A DNA stretch of 27,125 bases, taken from NCBI GenBank assembly GCA_013372875.1, contig JABXIW010000394.1, positions 1-27,125 on the forward strand, in the 5' to 3' direction. This document shows positions 6,525-16,635 of this stretch, one piece after another. The notes under the pieces were generated by a model, which worked only from the letters and a program-made list of their open reading frames with translations, did not search any database and had not been told where the DNA came from. The translations under genes and the position numbers were made by a program. This DNA comes from Gammaproteobacteria bacterium. Its GTDB lineage: Bacteria > Pseudomonadota > Gammaproteobacteria > Enterobacterales > Kangiellaceae. How positions within the stretch are numbered: the stretch's first letter is position 1; each line of letters begins with the position of its first letter.

Positions 6525-9500
6525 TTAATCCCACTGTATCTTCTTTGATTTAGGTATCGAAGAAACATAATCGAGTTGCCCACTATTAATTAGTTCGGGC
6601 AACTCATTTAGTAAACTATCCTCAATACTCTTTTGGTCAGTAAACTGATTAGAAAAGATACCAATCCAAGCATTCAAGCTATTAGTCTGAGCACTCGATA
6701 AAGCAGTTTCTGTTAAATAGATTAATTTAAACCAGTTAATTCGTTTATCATGCTTTTCAGGGTCTAAAAACGGAAAACGACTAAAACCGACGCTTGCAGT
6801 GATATCAATTGTCTTGCCATTGGACAAATCGAATTTGCGGGATGCAATAATATTACGGATTTTTTCGGCCAACAGCATTTGCTCTCTTTTTGAAATACCG
6901 CGACTCAAAATTAGAATCGACGAGCCTTGCCAGCGAGCAATAACATCACTGCCATAGCAAATATTTTTTATTGACTCAGCAACTTGAACTAATACTTCGT
7001 TAGTTGCAATAAAACCATACTGATCTTTTAATGAATTAAAATTATCAATTTCTACGCAGAAAACTCCGAGGTATAAACCTTCATGCCCTGCATGCTGCCA
7101 AGTCGCTAAGATATTATCCAGTTCGTGCTGGATGTTTTTAATGATGTAGCCTCGACTGTATAAATTGGTCAGCTCATCTTTAATGCTTTTCTGTTCTAGT
7201 TCATTTTGAATCTTATCAACTAAATATTTTTGCTCAGAAAGCGAGTAATGAAGATCTTCAACTTGATGCAATAAACTAAGCTTTTCTTCCATCAACAAAG
7301 ATTGCTTTGCTTTTTCTCGCTTTAGCAATAAAGATGCTTTTGACTTTTGCTGACTCAGGTTTTTATATAACCAATACAACAAGACCATTGCCATTAATGC
7401 CATGGCTAAAATTGCAGACAACCAGATATAGGTGTTTTTAAGCCAATTAAAACTTGGTTGAATCGTTAACTTTAATCCTTTCCTTACCCATTGTCCTGAA
7501 GGAGAAAGCTGCTGAACCTCCAACTCTTGGTTCTCAGCAAAATCATGAAGAATAACTTCATTTCCTTCGGGCTCAATCCATTCATTGTGGGAAAGACGAT
7601 AACGTAGCTTCAATGGCCGATTTGAAAGGTAATCAAAATTTGAAACTCTAATAGTAAGCGGCAGATTATTAGTTAGTTTTAATTCATTGGACTGATTAAG
7701 CTGATAAGCCACAGTGCCTTGAGCAATCTTAGAAAATACAATCGGTTTAAAATTTGATTCAGCTTCCAGCAATAAAGGGTTAAACGCGGTAACACCATTC
7801 ACACCGCCAAAGTAAATAGTTCCAGCTTGGTCTTGATAAGATGCTTTGGTAAAAAACTCATCGTGCTGCAAACCTTCCTCATACAGATAATTGACAACCG
7901 GCTCAATATTACTTGGGTGGTATCGAATAATACCTTTGATAGTTGATATCCATAAAAAACCTTTATCATCCGCCTGAATAGCACTTATGTAATTACTTAC
8001 GAAGCCGTCTTTAACTCCAATGCGTTTAAACCGTATAGCGCCATTATCATTATAAAACACACGATTTAAACCATTGGCGGTTCCGATCCAAAGCACGCCA
8101 TTGAAATCTTCATAGATAGTATTAATATCATTAGAAGAAATGCTACTAGAGTTGTCGTCTTCGAAAGTATAATGCTGCGAACTTAAATTGTTGGGATTAA
8201 AGCGGACTAAGCCATTTGAGCCACCGATCCATATGTAACCTTGTAAATCTTCATATAAAACATAAATCGCATAGTCACCAAACAAATAATTTTGTGGCAA
8301 CTTATCAGAATAATTTGTTACCTTGATATTTGCCAAATCTAAGCGGCCATCCTGCTTATTGGAAACTTCTAATTTAAACAAGCCATCAGCGCCACCGAAC
8401 CAATAATTAGAATGTCGATCTTGGATGATATCTAATACCCAAGTGAATTCGTACTCATTACCATCATCAGAATAATACTTCAGAGTTTTAAACCACTGTT
8501 CATCCAAACTCTTTACTGATAGGCCACTATCAGATAAGACCCAAAGATTTAAGTTATTATCCTCAAAAACTTTACCGACGAAGCCAGTAAAATCGGCATT
8601 TTTATCCAGCGATAACACTAAATAGTTATTGAGGAGAGCTTTATTTGCTTGATAGCGATACAAACCTGAACTACTAGTACCTATCCATAAATTTTTGTTA
8701 GCATCTTCAGTAATGGTGGTTGAGAGATTTGATAATTTAAAAGTATCAGTTTCATTTTTTCGTAATAGGTGCTGAAACTTTTGATCAGGTTTTAAAAGGT
8801 TAATACCAAAACCAGTTCCAATCCATAAAACTCCGTCTTGGCTTTGATAAAGACCTAGAATATCATTGTTACTTAAAGAAAATTCATCGCTAGTGTCATG
8901 AAAGTATTCTTTAGTAATTTGCTCAGTATTTTTATCGTAAAACTTTAAGCCTGACTCTGTGCCTAACCAATAACCCTGCTCTACCTCTAATACTGCTGTA
9001 ACTCCGACATTGCTAGCGCTTTTACTATCATAAACCTTGATTATTTTTTCTTGCTTGTCATTTACATTAACAACGTATAGACCATAATCCGAAGCCAATA
9101 ATAAATATCCATTTTGATAGCTACTGGTTTGAAATCTTCTGTGTGGGACTCTATTTTCAGGACAAAATTTATCTACAAACTCATGTCCAGAATTTAATGA
9201 GAAAGAGTAATAACACTTACCAGAAGAAACTAGCAATTGATTATCAGGCAGTATTACTATGCCGGTAATTTCATTTAGAGTGAGACCATTTTCTTTCAGT
9301 GGAATAACTTTAACTTGCTCACTCTCTAAAGCTACCGAAACCAGCAGCTTGTCATTGAGGAGCGCATATAAATGGCTCTCAGTAACCCTAAAATCGAATA
9401 TGCTACCTTTTGTTTTTTTATCAAACAGTTTCCTTTCAATTAATTCTCGAAAAATTAGCTTTGACCAGTTTTTGACTGTTAGATCGAGTTGGTTTATTGA

Positions 9501-9881
9501 GTCCAGGCCATGAGATGACATGACCCATATACGGCTATTATCTTTGTCTAAGCGCGTAATATCATTAGAACTGATTGAGTTTGGATCTTGTATATCGTGA
9601 TAAAAATAATCAAATTTCACGCCATCATAGCGATTCAACCCATACTGAGTTGCAAACCACATGAAACCTAAATCATCTTGAATAATCTCCGAAGCACCGC
9701 TTTGACTAAGGCCATCTTGGGTACTAATGCGCTTAAATTTTAGAGTTTGATTAAAGGCCTGGACCGATGGACTAGTAGAAATAAAAACAAAAAGAAATAA
9801 AACAAAACCTAAGGCTAGCTGTAGAAACTTAGCAGCCTTAGTAATCAAATGCGGGTGGTAATTAGTTATCCTTAACCTCAA
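6525..9881 (-). CDS. Large periplasmic beta-propeller sensor with degenerate GGDEF domain
   Basis: An 1118-residue hybrid-type sensor. A signal anchor lies at about 20-42 (SVQA). A long periplasmic region follows with at least ten two-component-propeller repeats of the form (G)xLWIGTxxGLxRY, such as GFMWFATQYGLNRY, GVLWIGTGFGINLL and GYIWIGGSNGLVRF. A Y_Y_Y-like beta domain follows, then a TM helix near 818-840, a coiled coil to about 905 and a GGDEF-fold domain to about 1075. The cyclase signature is lost: RWQGSSI (983-989) replaces R-(Y/F)-GGDEF. The first metal Asp region reads EIDNFN instead of DIDHFK. It is therefore probably not a diguanylate cyclase but may bind nucleotide or signal by contact. 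The start is a TTG overlapping the upstream acyltransferase by 20 bp; no ribosome site is obvious, and TTG at residue 12 is an alternative. The ligand is unknown; relatives often sense carbohydrates. Confidence 0.85.
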   Translation of the reverse strand: MRLRITNYHPHLITKAAKFLQLALGFVLFLFVFISTSPSVQAFNQTLKFKRISTQDGLSQSGASEIIQDDLGFMWFATQYGLNRYDGVKFDYFYHDIQDPNSISSNDITRLDKDNSRIWVMSSHGLDSINQLDLTVKNWSKLIFRELIERKLFDKKTKGSIFDFRVTESHLYALLNDKLLVSVALESEQVKVIPLKENGLTLNEITGIVILPDNQLLVSSGKCYYSFSLNSGHEFVDKFCPENRVPHRRFQTSSYQNGYLLLASDYGLYVVNVNDKQEKIIKVYDSKSASNVGVTAVLEVEQGYWLGTESGLKFYDKNTEQITKEYFHDTSDEFSLSNNDILGLYQSQDGVLWIGTGFGINLLKPDQKFQHLLRKNETDTFKLSNLSTTITEDANKNLWIGTSSSGLYRYQANKALLNNYLVLSLDKNADFTGFVGKVFEDNNLNLWVLSDSGLSVKSLDEQWFKTLKYYSDDGNEYEFTWVLDIIQDRHSNYWFGGADGLFKLEVSNKQDGRLDLANIKVTNYSDKLPQNYLFGDYAIYVLYEDLQGYIWIGGSNGLVRFNPNNLSSQHYTFEDDNSSSISSNDINTIYEDFNGVLWIGTANGLNRVFYNDNGAIRFKRIGVKDGFVSNYISAIQADDKGFLWISTIKGIIRYHPSNIEPVVNYLYEEGLQHDEFFTKASYQDQAGTIYFGGVNGVTAFNPLLLEAESNFKPIVFSKIAQGTVAYQLNQSNELKLTNNLPLTIRVSNFDYLSNRPLKLRYRLSHNEWIEPEGNEVILHDFAENQELEVQQLSPSGQWVRKGLKLTIQPSFNWLKNTYIWLSAILAMALMAMVLLYWLYKNLSQQKSKASLLLKREKAKQSLLMEEKLSLLHQVEDLHYSLSEQKYLVDKIQNELEQKSIKDELTNLYSRGYIIKNIQHELDNILATWQHAGHEGLYLGVFCVEIDNFNSLKDQYGFIATNEVLVQVAESIKNICYGSDVIARWQGSSILILSRGISKREQMLLAEKIRNIIASRKFDLSNGKTIDITASVGFSRFPFLDPEKHDKRINWFKLIYLTETALSSAQTNSLNAWIGIFSNQFTDQKSIEDSLLNELPELINSGQLDYVSSIPKSKKIQWD

Positions 9882-10425
9882 GGCGAATATCGCTCGCTAA
9901 TTCTGGTTTAAAGCCTTTTTTATCTTGATAGAAATCGCGTATCTGTTGCATATCTGTGTCTTTATCGCCAGTCAATTCTAATACTTTCCCCAAGCCCAAA
10001 GTTCGAGTTTCAGTGTCAAGAAAAGCCAGCACTAAAGGAACTTTTGCTTTTAACGCGATATAGTAAAAACCACTTTTCCACTTGTCAGTCTTACTTCTAG
10101 TACCTTCTGGCGCTAAAGCTAAGGCAATCTCATCTCGTTGCTTAATAATTTTTACAACTTGATCCACCACATTATGCGAATTAGAGCGCTCAACTGGAAT
10201 GCCGCCAAGCATCTTAAAAAACCAGCCAAATGGCGGCTTAAACAAAGTGTGTTTTCCTAAATAAGCAGGTTTCATTTTGAAACAAAACCGTGCAATCATC
10301 ATAATTACGAAGTCCCAATTCGAAGTGTGAGGGGCAAAGATAAACACTGCCTTTTTTGATTGAGGCATTTCCCCTACTAACTTCCAACCGAGTAAGCGCA
10401 AAATTGCGCGCATAATATAACGCAT
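9862..10425 (-). CDS. Lysophospholipid acyltransferase family protein (PlsC-like)
   Basis: About 187 residues from the ATG at 10425. The LPLAT catalytic motif H-x4-D is seen in APHTSNWDF, and the substrate motif in PEGTRSK; a KPPFGWFFKMLGGIPVERS stretch supplies the middle motif. It should transfer an acyl group to a lysophosphatidate-like acceptor at the inner membrane; the exact acceptor is not clear. The frame stays open to an ATG at 10494, but that start would overlap purF by 68 bp. I prefer 10425, one base after the purF stop, because the conserved MRAILRLLGW part begins there. It lies in the same direction as purF and is probably cotranscribed. It overlaps the propeller gene at its 3' end. 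Confidence 0.8.
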   Translation of the reverse strand: MRYIMRAILRLLGWKLVGEMPQSKKAVFIFAPHTSNWDFVIMMIARFCFKMKPAYLGKHTLFKPPFGWFFKMLGGIPVERSNSHNVVDQVVKIIKQRDEIALALAPEGTRSKTDKWKSGFYYIALKAKVPLVLAFLDTETRTLGLGKVLELTGDKDTDMQQIRDFYQDKKGFKPELASDIRLEVKDN

Positions 10426-10426
10426 G

Positions 10427-11938
10427 TTATTGATTGTGTAAGTCCATAACCATGGCGACGTCTTCAATATCACTTTTTTCTTTGGCACTATCATTGCGCA
10501 AATCTTCCAAGCGCTTTAGATAATCTTGATCGATACCACCAGTGATATAGTTACCAGTAAAGACAGACAAATCAAACTCAGCAATTTCAGGATTGCCCTC
10601 TCGAACCGCTTCCACCATATCCTCAATATCTTGATAGAATATACGATCCGCACCAATTAATTCGCCTACTTCATCTTCAGTTCGTCCATGAGCAATAAGT
10701 TCCGTTGCTGCAGGCATATCAATACCATAAACGTTAGGGTAACGAACTGGCGGCGCAGCAGAAGCAAAGTAAACATTTTTAGCGCCAGCCTCACGAGCCA
10801 TTTCGATAATTTGGCCAGAAGTAGTTCCGCGTACAATTGAGTCATCAACTAATAAAACGTTCTTATCTTTAAACTCTAAATCAATTGCGTTTAACTTTTG
10901 ACGTACGCTTTTTTTACGCATTTGCTGACCAGGCATAATAAAGGTTCTACCAATATAGCGGTTTTTTATAAAACCATGACGCATCTTTACGCCTAACTCA
11001 TGTGCCAGCTGGACTGCAGAGGTTAATGAAGTGTCAGGAATTGGGATCACTACGTCAATATCGTGATCAGGCCAAACCCGCTTAATTTTGTCAGCTAACT
11101 GTTCGCCCATGCGCAAGCGCGCTTTATAAACCGACACATTGTCGATTAACGAGTCAGGTCTTGCCAAATATACGTGTTCAAAAATACAAGGCGTCAAATG
11201 GCTATGAGTTACGCACTGTTTTTTATGCAAGTCGCCATCTTCCGAGATGAATACAGCTTCACCCGCACCAATATCGGCAATTAATTCAAAGCCTAAGGCA
11301 TCCAGTGCAACCGACTCAGAAGCCACCATATATTCAGTACCTGCATCGGTGACGCGCTTACCATAAACTGCTGGACGAATGCCGTTTGGATCTCTAAAGC
11401 ATAAAAGACCATGACCGCTGATTAAGGCAACGGCAGCATAGGCACCTTCACAGCGCTCAAACACGCGCCCTACCGCTTCAAAAATATCATCTGCAGATAG
11501 TTTGTTTTTATCTTTAATTTGTAACTCATGCGCTAGAACATTTAGCAATACTTCTGAATCGGAATTGGTATTCAAGTGACGACGGTCCGCAGAATAAAGC
11601 TCTTTTTTAAGCTCTTCGTCGTTGGTCAGGTTGCCATTATGAGCTAATGTAATGCCGTATGGTGAATTCACATACAATGGCTGAGCTTCTGCACTAGTCG
11701 AGCTGCCCGCGGTTGGATAACGCACATGGCCAATCCCTGTGTTACCCGTTAGTCGGCGCATATGACGAGTATGGAAAACATCTCGCACCAAACCATTATC
11801 CTTACGCAAATATAAGCGCCCATTGTCACTGGTAACGATACCAGCGGCATCTTGACCGCGATGCTGCAAAACGGTTAAAGCATCATAAATGCTTTGATTA
11901 ACAGGAGTTTTACCAACAATACCAACTATTCCACACAT
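10427..11938 (-). CDS. purF: Amidophosphoribosyltransferase
   Basis: A 503-residue enzyme for the first committed step of purine synthesis: PRPP plus glutamine gives phosphoribosylamine. The N-terminal nucleophile is C2 (MCGIVGIVG) after Met removal. Class-II glutamine amidotransferase motifs follow: [19 protein letters not shown] and HNGNLTN. The PRPP-binding loop [13 protein letters not shown] lies near residue 365. There is no propeptide, and the length is that of E. coli PurF. It lies 28 bp after cvpA, the usual cvpA-purF pair. Confidence 0.97.
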   Translation of the reverse strand: MCGIVGIVGKTPVNQSIYDALTVLQHRGQDAAGIVTSDNGRLYLRKDNGLVRDVFHTRHMRRLTGNTGIGHVRYPTAGSSTSAEAQPLYVNSPYGITLAHNGNLTNDEELKKELYSADRRHLNTNSDSEVLLNVLAHELQIKDKNKLSADDIFEAVGRVFERCEGAYAAVALISGHGLLCFRDPNGIRPAVYGKRVTDAGTEYMVASESVALDALGFELIADIGAGEAVFISEDGDLHKKQCVTHSHLTPCIFEHVYLARPDSLIDNVSVYKARLRMGEQLADKIKRVWPDHDIDVVIPIPDTSLTSAVQLAHELGVKMRHGFIKNRYIGRTFIMPGQQMRKKSVRQKLNAIDLEFKDKNVLLVDDSIVRGTTSGQIIEMAREAGAKNVYFASAAPPVRYPNVYGIDMPAATELIAHGRTEDEVGELIGADRIFYQDIEDMVEAVREGNPEIAEFDLSVFTGNYITGGIDQDYLKRLEDLRNDSAKEKSDIEDVAMVMDLHNQ

Positions 11939-11966
11939 AGCTATCTTAACCTTCTAGCATTAGCTT

Positions 11967-12566
11967 TTACTGATCTGAATCGTCTTGTTCAGAGACTGCT
12001 TCTTTCGCTTTTTGCAAAGCCACATCTTGCAGCTTTTGCTCTAAATCTTGTGTTTCTTCGGGCTCGCCTTCTTCTTGCTTCAATTCAGGCACATCTACTA
12101 CCTCACCCAACTTGTCATAGAACCATTCTGCAACTAGTTCCATATGTGGAATTAATGAGGACTTTCCCCACCAATCGTCTTTGGGAACTGGCGTGAACTG
12201 TTTTAAACCAAGCACAATTAAGGCTACGATCAAGACACCGCGTAAAGCACCAAAACCCATACCTAAGAATCGGTCGGTACCACTTAAACCAGCTTTGTCG
12301 ATCATTTTGCCAATTAGGTAATTAACCACACCTGCTAAAAACAAAACCACCACAAAGATACCAACCCAGGCAACGCCTAAGCGAATGCTGTTAGTGTCAA
12401 TATGCTCCACTAACATTTCGGCAACAGGTTCGTAAAATGCTTTGGCTAATAAAAATGCTGCTATCCAGCCCGCCAGAGATAAGGCTTCACGCACAAAACC
12501 GCGTAAAATACTGATTAATGCAGAAAGACCTATGATGGCCAATATGGCCCAATCGACCCAAATCAT
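11967..12566 (-). CDS. cvpA: CvpA family membrane protein
   Basis: A 199-residue inner-membrane protein with four hydrophobic segments in the first 120 residues. It contains family patterns such as WVDWAILAIIGLSALISILRG and the GL(S)GTDRFLGMGFGALRG signature. E. coli CvpA is 162 residues; here an acidic, glutamine-rich tail of about 40 residues is added (from about 160 to the end). The family is linked to colicin V production and envelope stress tolerance. It lies directly upstream of purF as in many Gammaproteobacteria. There is no clear ribosome site before the ATG. Confidence 0.93.
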   Translation of the reverse strand: MIWVDWAILAIIGLSALISILRGFVREALSLAGWIAAFLLAKAFYEPVAEMLVEHIDTNSIRLGVAWVGIFVVVLFLAGVVNYLIGKMIDKAGLSGTDRFLGMGFGALRGVLIVALIVLGLKQFTPVPKDDWWGKSSLIPHMELVAEWFYDKLGEVVDVPELKQEEGEPEETQDLEQKLQDVALQKAKEAVSEQDDSDQ

Positions 12567-12625
12567 AGAATAAGAAATTTGTGAAGTTGTGGGTATTTTA
12601 ACAGAGCCTTAGCCATACGAAAACA

Positions 12626-13435
12626 TTAATGTTTAATCGGATCAAACTCGATGACCTTTACGGAGTTTCCTACTATTTCTGCTAATTTTGAACTTCTAGC
12701 TTCGGCTATCGACATTTCGGGATAAGGTCCCACAAAAACCCGTGAAAAATCTTTTGAAACCCTCTGATAGGCACGATAATCTTGTTTGCGAAGTTCATCC
12801 ACTAATTTGCTAGCATTTTCTTTATTTGAAAAGCTACCGATCTGAATAACATAAGCTGACTCCTTGAAATCTGGAGTTTTACTAACAACAACCGCAGGTT
12901 TTTCTTCAACTTTTTTAACTGGCTCGCTGGTTTTTGTATCTTTAACAGCCTCTTTCGAAGTTTCTGCCAATTTTTCTTCGGCATTTTGGGGCGTCACTTC
13001 TGGTTGTTTAGCTTCCACTGGCTTGTCTTCGCTTTCAGTTTTTGCAACTGGCGTCTGAGCTTGCTCTTTGACCTCATCAGCCTTTGTTAACAACTCAGCC
13101 TCAGTCCCCTTATCGCCAGAATTTGCACTTTCTTGTTGCGATTTTGTTTCACCATCGTCCTGCTCATCAAGACCTTTGTCCAGCTCTATAATCAAAGGCT
13201 TTGCTTCTTGGTTATTTGAGTTATTACCAGCAGCAGTATCACTATTTGGAATAGCCAGTTCTTGCTGTGGATTTTTATCATCAATTTGCTGGGAGTTGGG
13301 CATTGTCGGTATCTGAGAGACGATTTCGGTTTTGTATTTTTTGCTATCTAAAATTAGCGGCAGGAAAAAAGCCATCAACGCCAGAATTACCGCAGCACCC
13401 ACTAATCGATATTTTAATTTTTGTTCCACAGTCAC
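12626..13435 (-). CDS. DedD-like SPOR-domain cell-division protein
   Basis: A 269-residue bitopic protein. One N-terminal TM helix (about 10-30) is followed by a long Glu/Gln/Lys-rich periplasmic linker (about 31-190). A C-terminal SPOR domain (about 193-267) begins AYVIQIGSFSNKENA and contains VFVGPY. SPOR domains bind denuded peptidoglycan at the division septum. The position between folC and cvpA is that of dedD, and the layout agrees. The annotated start is GTG (13435). A second GTG two codons later (13429) has better spacing to the GAAGAG/GAGTGAG ribosome site and may be the true start. Confidence 0.88.
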   Translation of the reverse strand: MTVEQKLKYRLVGAAVILALMAFFLPLILDSKKYKTEIVSQIPTMPNSQQIDDKNPQQELAIPNSDTAAGNNSNNQEAKPLIIELDKGLDEQDDGETKSQQESANSGDKGTEAELLTKADEVKEQAQTPVAKTESEDKPVEAKQPEVTPQNAEEKLAETSKEAVKDTKTSEPVKKVEEKPAVVVSKTPDFKESAYVIQIGSFSNKENASKLVDELRKQDYRAYQRVSKDFSRVFVGPYPEMSIAEARSSKLAEIVGNSVKVIEFDPIKH

Positions 13436-13500
13436 TCACTCTTCAAGCCAAACACAACACTAGCGACTCAATTCACGCAAAAATTAGCGCTTGAGCTCGC

Positions 13501-14772
13501 TCAGTTATTCTTATTCCAATACTCTATCATTTGTCCTACGGTTACAAAAGAACCAAACACCACTAATAAATCGGTTTGTGCGGCATTTTGTCGGAATTTA
13601 TTATAAGCGGCTGGTAAATCTGTTGTTATGCTAACCGATGCAGCTCTATTATGACTTAAAATCGCAGTTTCTATCTCACTGCCCTTTGCTCCTCTGGGCT
13701 CTGGCAAATCAATGCATAACCAATGATCAATACTGGTTAAGTGCTGCAAGCTACTCGTAATATCCTTATCTTTCAACATACCGCAAATGGCCCATACTTT
13801 GAAATCACGCTCGGATTTAAGCGCTGCAATATTTTGATTTAATAACAAGGCCGAATCTGGGTTATGGGCAACGTCCAGAATAATTTGTGGCTTCTCACTA
13901 AGTTTTGAAAAACGCCCCAATAGATTGGCATTTTCCAGTGCCTCTCTTACCAAATCAGGCTCAACCTTATCATGAAAAATCTGACTAAATGCCGTTAATG
14001 CCGCTGCTTGATTGCTGATATATAAAGATGCTAGCTTGATGTTTTTTACTATTAAGTCACTTGATTGGTAATTCCAATGAGAGCTATCTTCTTCATGATC
14101 AATTTGATAATCCTTCGATTCACAAATTACTTCAGGGTCAATTTCAGTGATAGCTTTACCCAGCAAAAGCAGCAACGTTTGGTCAGCAATCACCAAAGGC
14201 TTATTTGATCTTGCAATTCCTGCTTTTTCATAGGCGATTTTCTCAAGAGAATCGCCCAGCCAATCGGTATGATCTAAGCCGATAGACGTTATTACAGCAA
14301 CATCCGCATCAATAATATTGGTAGCATCAAAACGACCACCGAGACCGACTTCCAGCGCTATGAAATCCAATTTTTGTTTAGAAAAACAATAAAGCGCTAC
14401 TAAAGTGGTAAATTCGAAATAAGTGAGCTTAATATCGCCTTTATTATTGGCAATATACATAAAAGCCGCACATAAATCGTCGTCACTGACTTCTGTGGAG
14501 TTAACTTTTATGCGTTCGTTAAACTTGATGAGATGCGGCGAAGTATAGCTGCCAATATTCAACTGATGAGATTTAGCTAATGACTCTAAGCTAGCGACTA
14601 CCGAGCCCTTGCCATTAGTCCCCGCCACACTGATCACAGGCACTTTGGGTTTTAATAAATTTAGACGCTTGGCAACTTGGGTTATGCGATTTAAACCCAA
14701 TTCGATATCAGTGATTGGATGGCTTGATTCTAACCATTCCAACCACTGCGATAATGATTTAAATTCAATCAA
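13501..14772 (-). CDS. folC: Bifunctional folylpolyglutamate / dihydrofolate synthase
   Basis: A 423-residue Mur-ligase-type enzyme that adds glutamate to dihydropteroate and folates. The P-loop is VAGTNGKGSVVAS (49-61). Further motifs are SYTSPHL, LEVGLGGRFDATN, ITSIGLDH and LDVAHNPDS. The length matches E. coli FolC. The start is a TTG with no visible ribosome site, 20 bp after accD, so translation probably depends on coupling to accD. The accD-folC-SPOR-cvpA-purF order is standard. Confidence 0.95.
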   Translation of the reverse strand: MIEFKSLSQWLEWLESSHPITDIELGLNRITQVAKRLNLLKPKVPVISVAGTNGKGSVVASLESLAKSHQLNIGSYTSPHLIKFNERIKVNSTEVSDDDLCAAFMYIANNKGDIKLTYFEFTTLVALYCFSKQKLDFIALEVGLGGRFDATNIIDADVAVITSIGLDHTDWLGDSLEKIAYEKAGIARSNKPLVIADQTLLLLLGKAITEIDPEVICESKDYQIDHEEDSSHWNYQSSDLIVKNIKLASLYISNQAAALTAFSQIFHDKVEPDLVREALENANLLGRFSKLSEKPQIILDVAHNPDSALLLNQNIAALKSERDFKVWAICGMLKDKDITSSLQHLTSIDHWLCIDLPEPRGAKGSEIETAILSHNRAASVSITTDLPAAYNKFRQNAAQTDLLVVFGSFVTVGQMIEYWNKNN

Positions 14773-14792
14773 TAGAAATTGTGTCTATAAAA

Positions 14793-15659
14793 TTAGGAGA
14801 TTACAGGCTCAGGTAATTTAAGCAATTTTGCTGAAACATTGGCAACTCGATCGCGCATTTCACGACGATCAACAATCATATCCACCGCGCCATGTTCTAA
14901 CCAGAATTCGCTCAAGCGGAAACCTTCTGGCAACTTTTCACGGATAGTTTGCTCAATCACACGCTGGCCGGCAAAACCAATCAGGGCTTTAGGCTCGGCG
15001 ATATGCACATCACCTAGCATAGCCAAACTGGCAGTAACACCACCCATAGTCGGATCGGTTAATACAGAAATGAATGGCAAGCCATTATCCGATAACTTAG
15101 CTAAAGCCGCGCTGGTTTTTGCCATTTGCATCAAAGACACTAAGGCTTCTTGCATTCTGGCACCACCACTGGCTGAGAAACAAATCAATACCGAGCGAGT
15201 TTTAATCGCTTGCTCTACTGCACGCACAAATTTCTCACCTACAACCGAACCCATAGAGCCGCCCATAAACTTAAAATTAAAGGCGCATGCAACGGTTGGA
15301 ACACCATGCACGGTTCCACGGAAAGCTATCAAAGCATCATTTTCAGCGGTTGTTTTTTGTGCAGAACTGATACGATCTTTATATTTTTTGGAGTCACGGA
15401 ATTTCAATAAGTCCACAGGCTTCATGTCTGGTGCGATTTCGATTCGGCCTTCTTTATCCAAAAATAATTCTAAACGCTCGCGCGCATCCACTCGCATATG
15501 ATGATCACACTTAGGACAAACGCCTTGATTTCTTGCTAATTCAGCATGATACAGAATGGATTCACAGCTTGTGCACTTATTCCAAACCCCTTCTGGAATA
15601 GATTTTTTGCGTTCCCCTTCCGGGTTTCTTTTTGGTAATAATCGTTCTAACCAGCTCAT
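14793..15659 (-). CDS. accD: Acetyl-CoA carboxylase carboxyltransferase subunit beta
   Basis: A 288-residue subunit that, with AccA, moves the carboxyl group from biotin to acetyl-CoA to give malonyl-CoA. A four-cysteine zinc ribbon is present: C29 and C32 (CTSC), C48 and C51 (CPKC). The crotonase-like carboxyltransferase core has [27 protein letters not shown] and [10 protein letters not shown]. It is complete for the family. The ATG is preceded by an A/T-rich stretch with no clear ribosome site. Confidence 0.97.
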   Translation of the reverse strand: MSWLERLLPKRNPEGERKKSIPEGVWNKCTSCESILYHAELARNQGVCPKCDHHMRVDARERLELFLDKEGRIEIAPDMKPVDLLKFRDSKKYKDRISSAQKTTAENDALIAFRGTVHGVPTVACAFNFKFMGGSMGSVVGEKFVRAVEQAIKTRSVLICFSASGGARMQEALVSLMQMAKTSAALAKLSDNGLPFISVLTDPTMGGVTASLAMLGDVHIAEPKALIGFAGQRVIEQTIREKLPEGFRLSEFWLEHGAVDMIVDRREMRDRVANVSAKLLKLPEPVIS

Positions 15660-15739
15660 AAAAAATATTACTTTTTGTTAATTAACGTTATTTTAACAGT
15701 ATTCTAGCAGTCGGGTATAGCGAAAACTGGCACAGCTTA

Positions 15740-15754
15740 GCTGGTAAAACCAGC
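15740..15754 (-). other. Short hairpin just after truA
   Basis: GCTGGT and ACCAGC pair around an AAA loop, 10 bp past the truA stop. There is no T run on the minus-strand side, so it is not a convincing terminator. It may slow or stabilise the truA-accD transcript. Confidence 0.3.
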
Positions 15755-15764
15755 AATTCATTCA

Positions 15765-16568
15765 TCAGTTCTCGAATAAAGTATCAGGCAAAAATAATGG
15801 TCCCAGCGGCACTACCGGTATTGCAAATTCTTTTGGGTAATCCACGCTCACCAGATATAAGCCTTTCGGGCTTGCGGTTGCCGCCGCTAAATTTCGATCT
15901 TGCCCATCCAATAATTCTTTTGCCCACTGCGACGGTTTAATACCGCAACCAATAGTGATCAAAGTGCCCGCTATATTACGTACCATATGATGTAAAAATG
16001 CATTAGCCTTAATATCGATCACTAGATAATCGCCCTGTTTAAACACCTTTAAATGATGGATATTACGCATAGGTGTTGGAGACTGGCAGGAAGACGCCTG
16101 AAAAGCGGCAAAGTTTTGCTCACCTGGAAAATACTGACAGGCTTGATTCATCGCATCCATATCAAGTTCTTGTCTCACCCAAGTAAGCCCAGAATTTAAG
16201 ATCGCAGGCTTAGCTTTAGTATTTGCAATGATATAGCGATAACGGCGAGCGGTAGCACTAAAACGTGCGTGAAACCCCTCTGGCACAGATTTTACCCAAC
16301 GCACAGCAATATCATCGGGTAATTGAGTGTTTGCGCCCATGATCCAGGCTTTATCGGGGCGTGGCTTACTTGATTGAAAGTTCACTACTTGCCCTGTGGC
16401 GTGCACACCAGTATCGGTTCTGCCAGCACAATTAACCTGAATCGCTTCATCAGCAATTTTAGATAACACCTTTTCGAGCTCAGCTTGCACCGAGTTAGCA
16501 TGCGATTGACGTTGCCATCCCGAGTAAGCGGTGCCTAAATATTCGATACCAAGTGCTATATTATTCAT
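15765..16568 (-). CDS. truA: tRNA pseudouridine(38-40) synthase
   Basis: A 267-residue enzyme that isomerises uridines 38-40 in the anticodon arm of tRNAs. The catalytic Asp is D52 in [15 protein letters not shown] (47-61). Other family motifs are [12 protein letters not shown] (10-21), [12 protein letters not shown] and [11 protein letters not shown]. Full length. It lies between fimV and accD, the classical gammaproteobacterial location. A terminator after fimV (16592-16617) separates it from the upstream genes, so it probably has its own promoter in the short gap. Confidence 0.97.
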   Translation of the reverse strand: MNNIALGIEYLGTAYSGWQRQSHANSVQAELEKVLSKIADEAIQVNCAGRTDTGVHATGQVVNFQSSKPRPDKAWIMGANTQLPDDIAVRWVKSVPEGFHARFSATARRYRYIIANTKAKPAILNSGLTWVRQELDMDAMNQACQYFPGEQNFAAFQASSCQSPTPMRNIHHLKVFKQGDYLVIDIKANAFLHHMVRNIAGTLITIGCGIKPSQWAKELLDGQDRNLAAATASPKGLYLVSVDYPKEFAIPVVPLGPLFLPDTLFEN

Positions 16569-16591
16569 AATAATTTATTGATAAGCCTAAA

Positions 16592-16617
16592 GAAAAACAC
16601 CAGCGCAAGGCTGGTGT
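16592..16617 (-). terminator. Intrinsic terminator after fimV
   Basis: ACACCAGC (16597-16604) and GCTGGTGT (16610-16617) form a perfect 8-bp stem with a 5-nt loop. On the minus strand it is followed by TTTTTC. It lies between the fimV stop (16636) and the truA start (16568). Confidence 0.85.
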
Positions 16618-16635
16618 CCTTCAATTATTAAAGGA

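Noticed and set aside
10426..10494. Longer start for the PlsC-like acyltransferase at 10494
   Set aside because: It would overlap the purF coding end by 68 bp, and the extra 23 residues precede the conserved family start; the ATG at 10425 directly after the purF stop is better.
14839..15501. Long plus-strand open frame (220 codons) inside accD
   Set aside because: It lies wholly antisense to the conserved accD gene, and its low-complexity Ser/Arg/Lys-rich translation has no domain or start signal.
15725..15741. TGGCACAGCTT as a third sigma-54 promoter
   Set aside because: There is no TTGC at the -12 position, and it points away from the nearest gene start.
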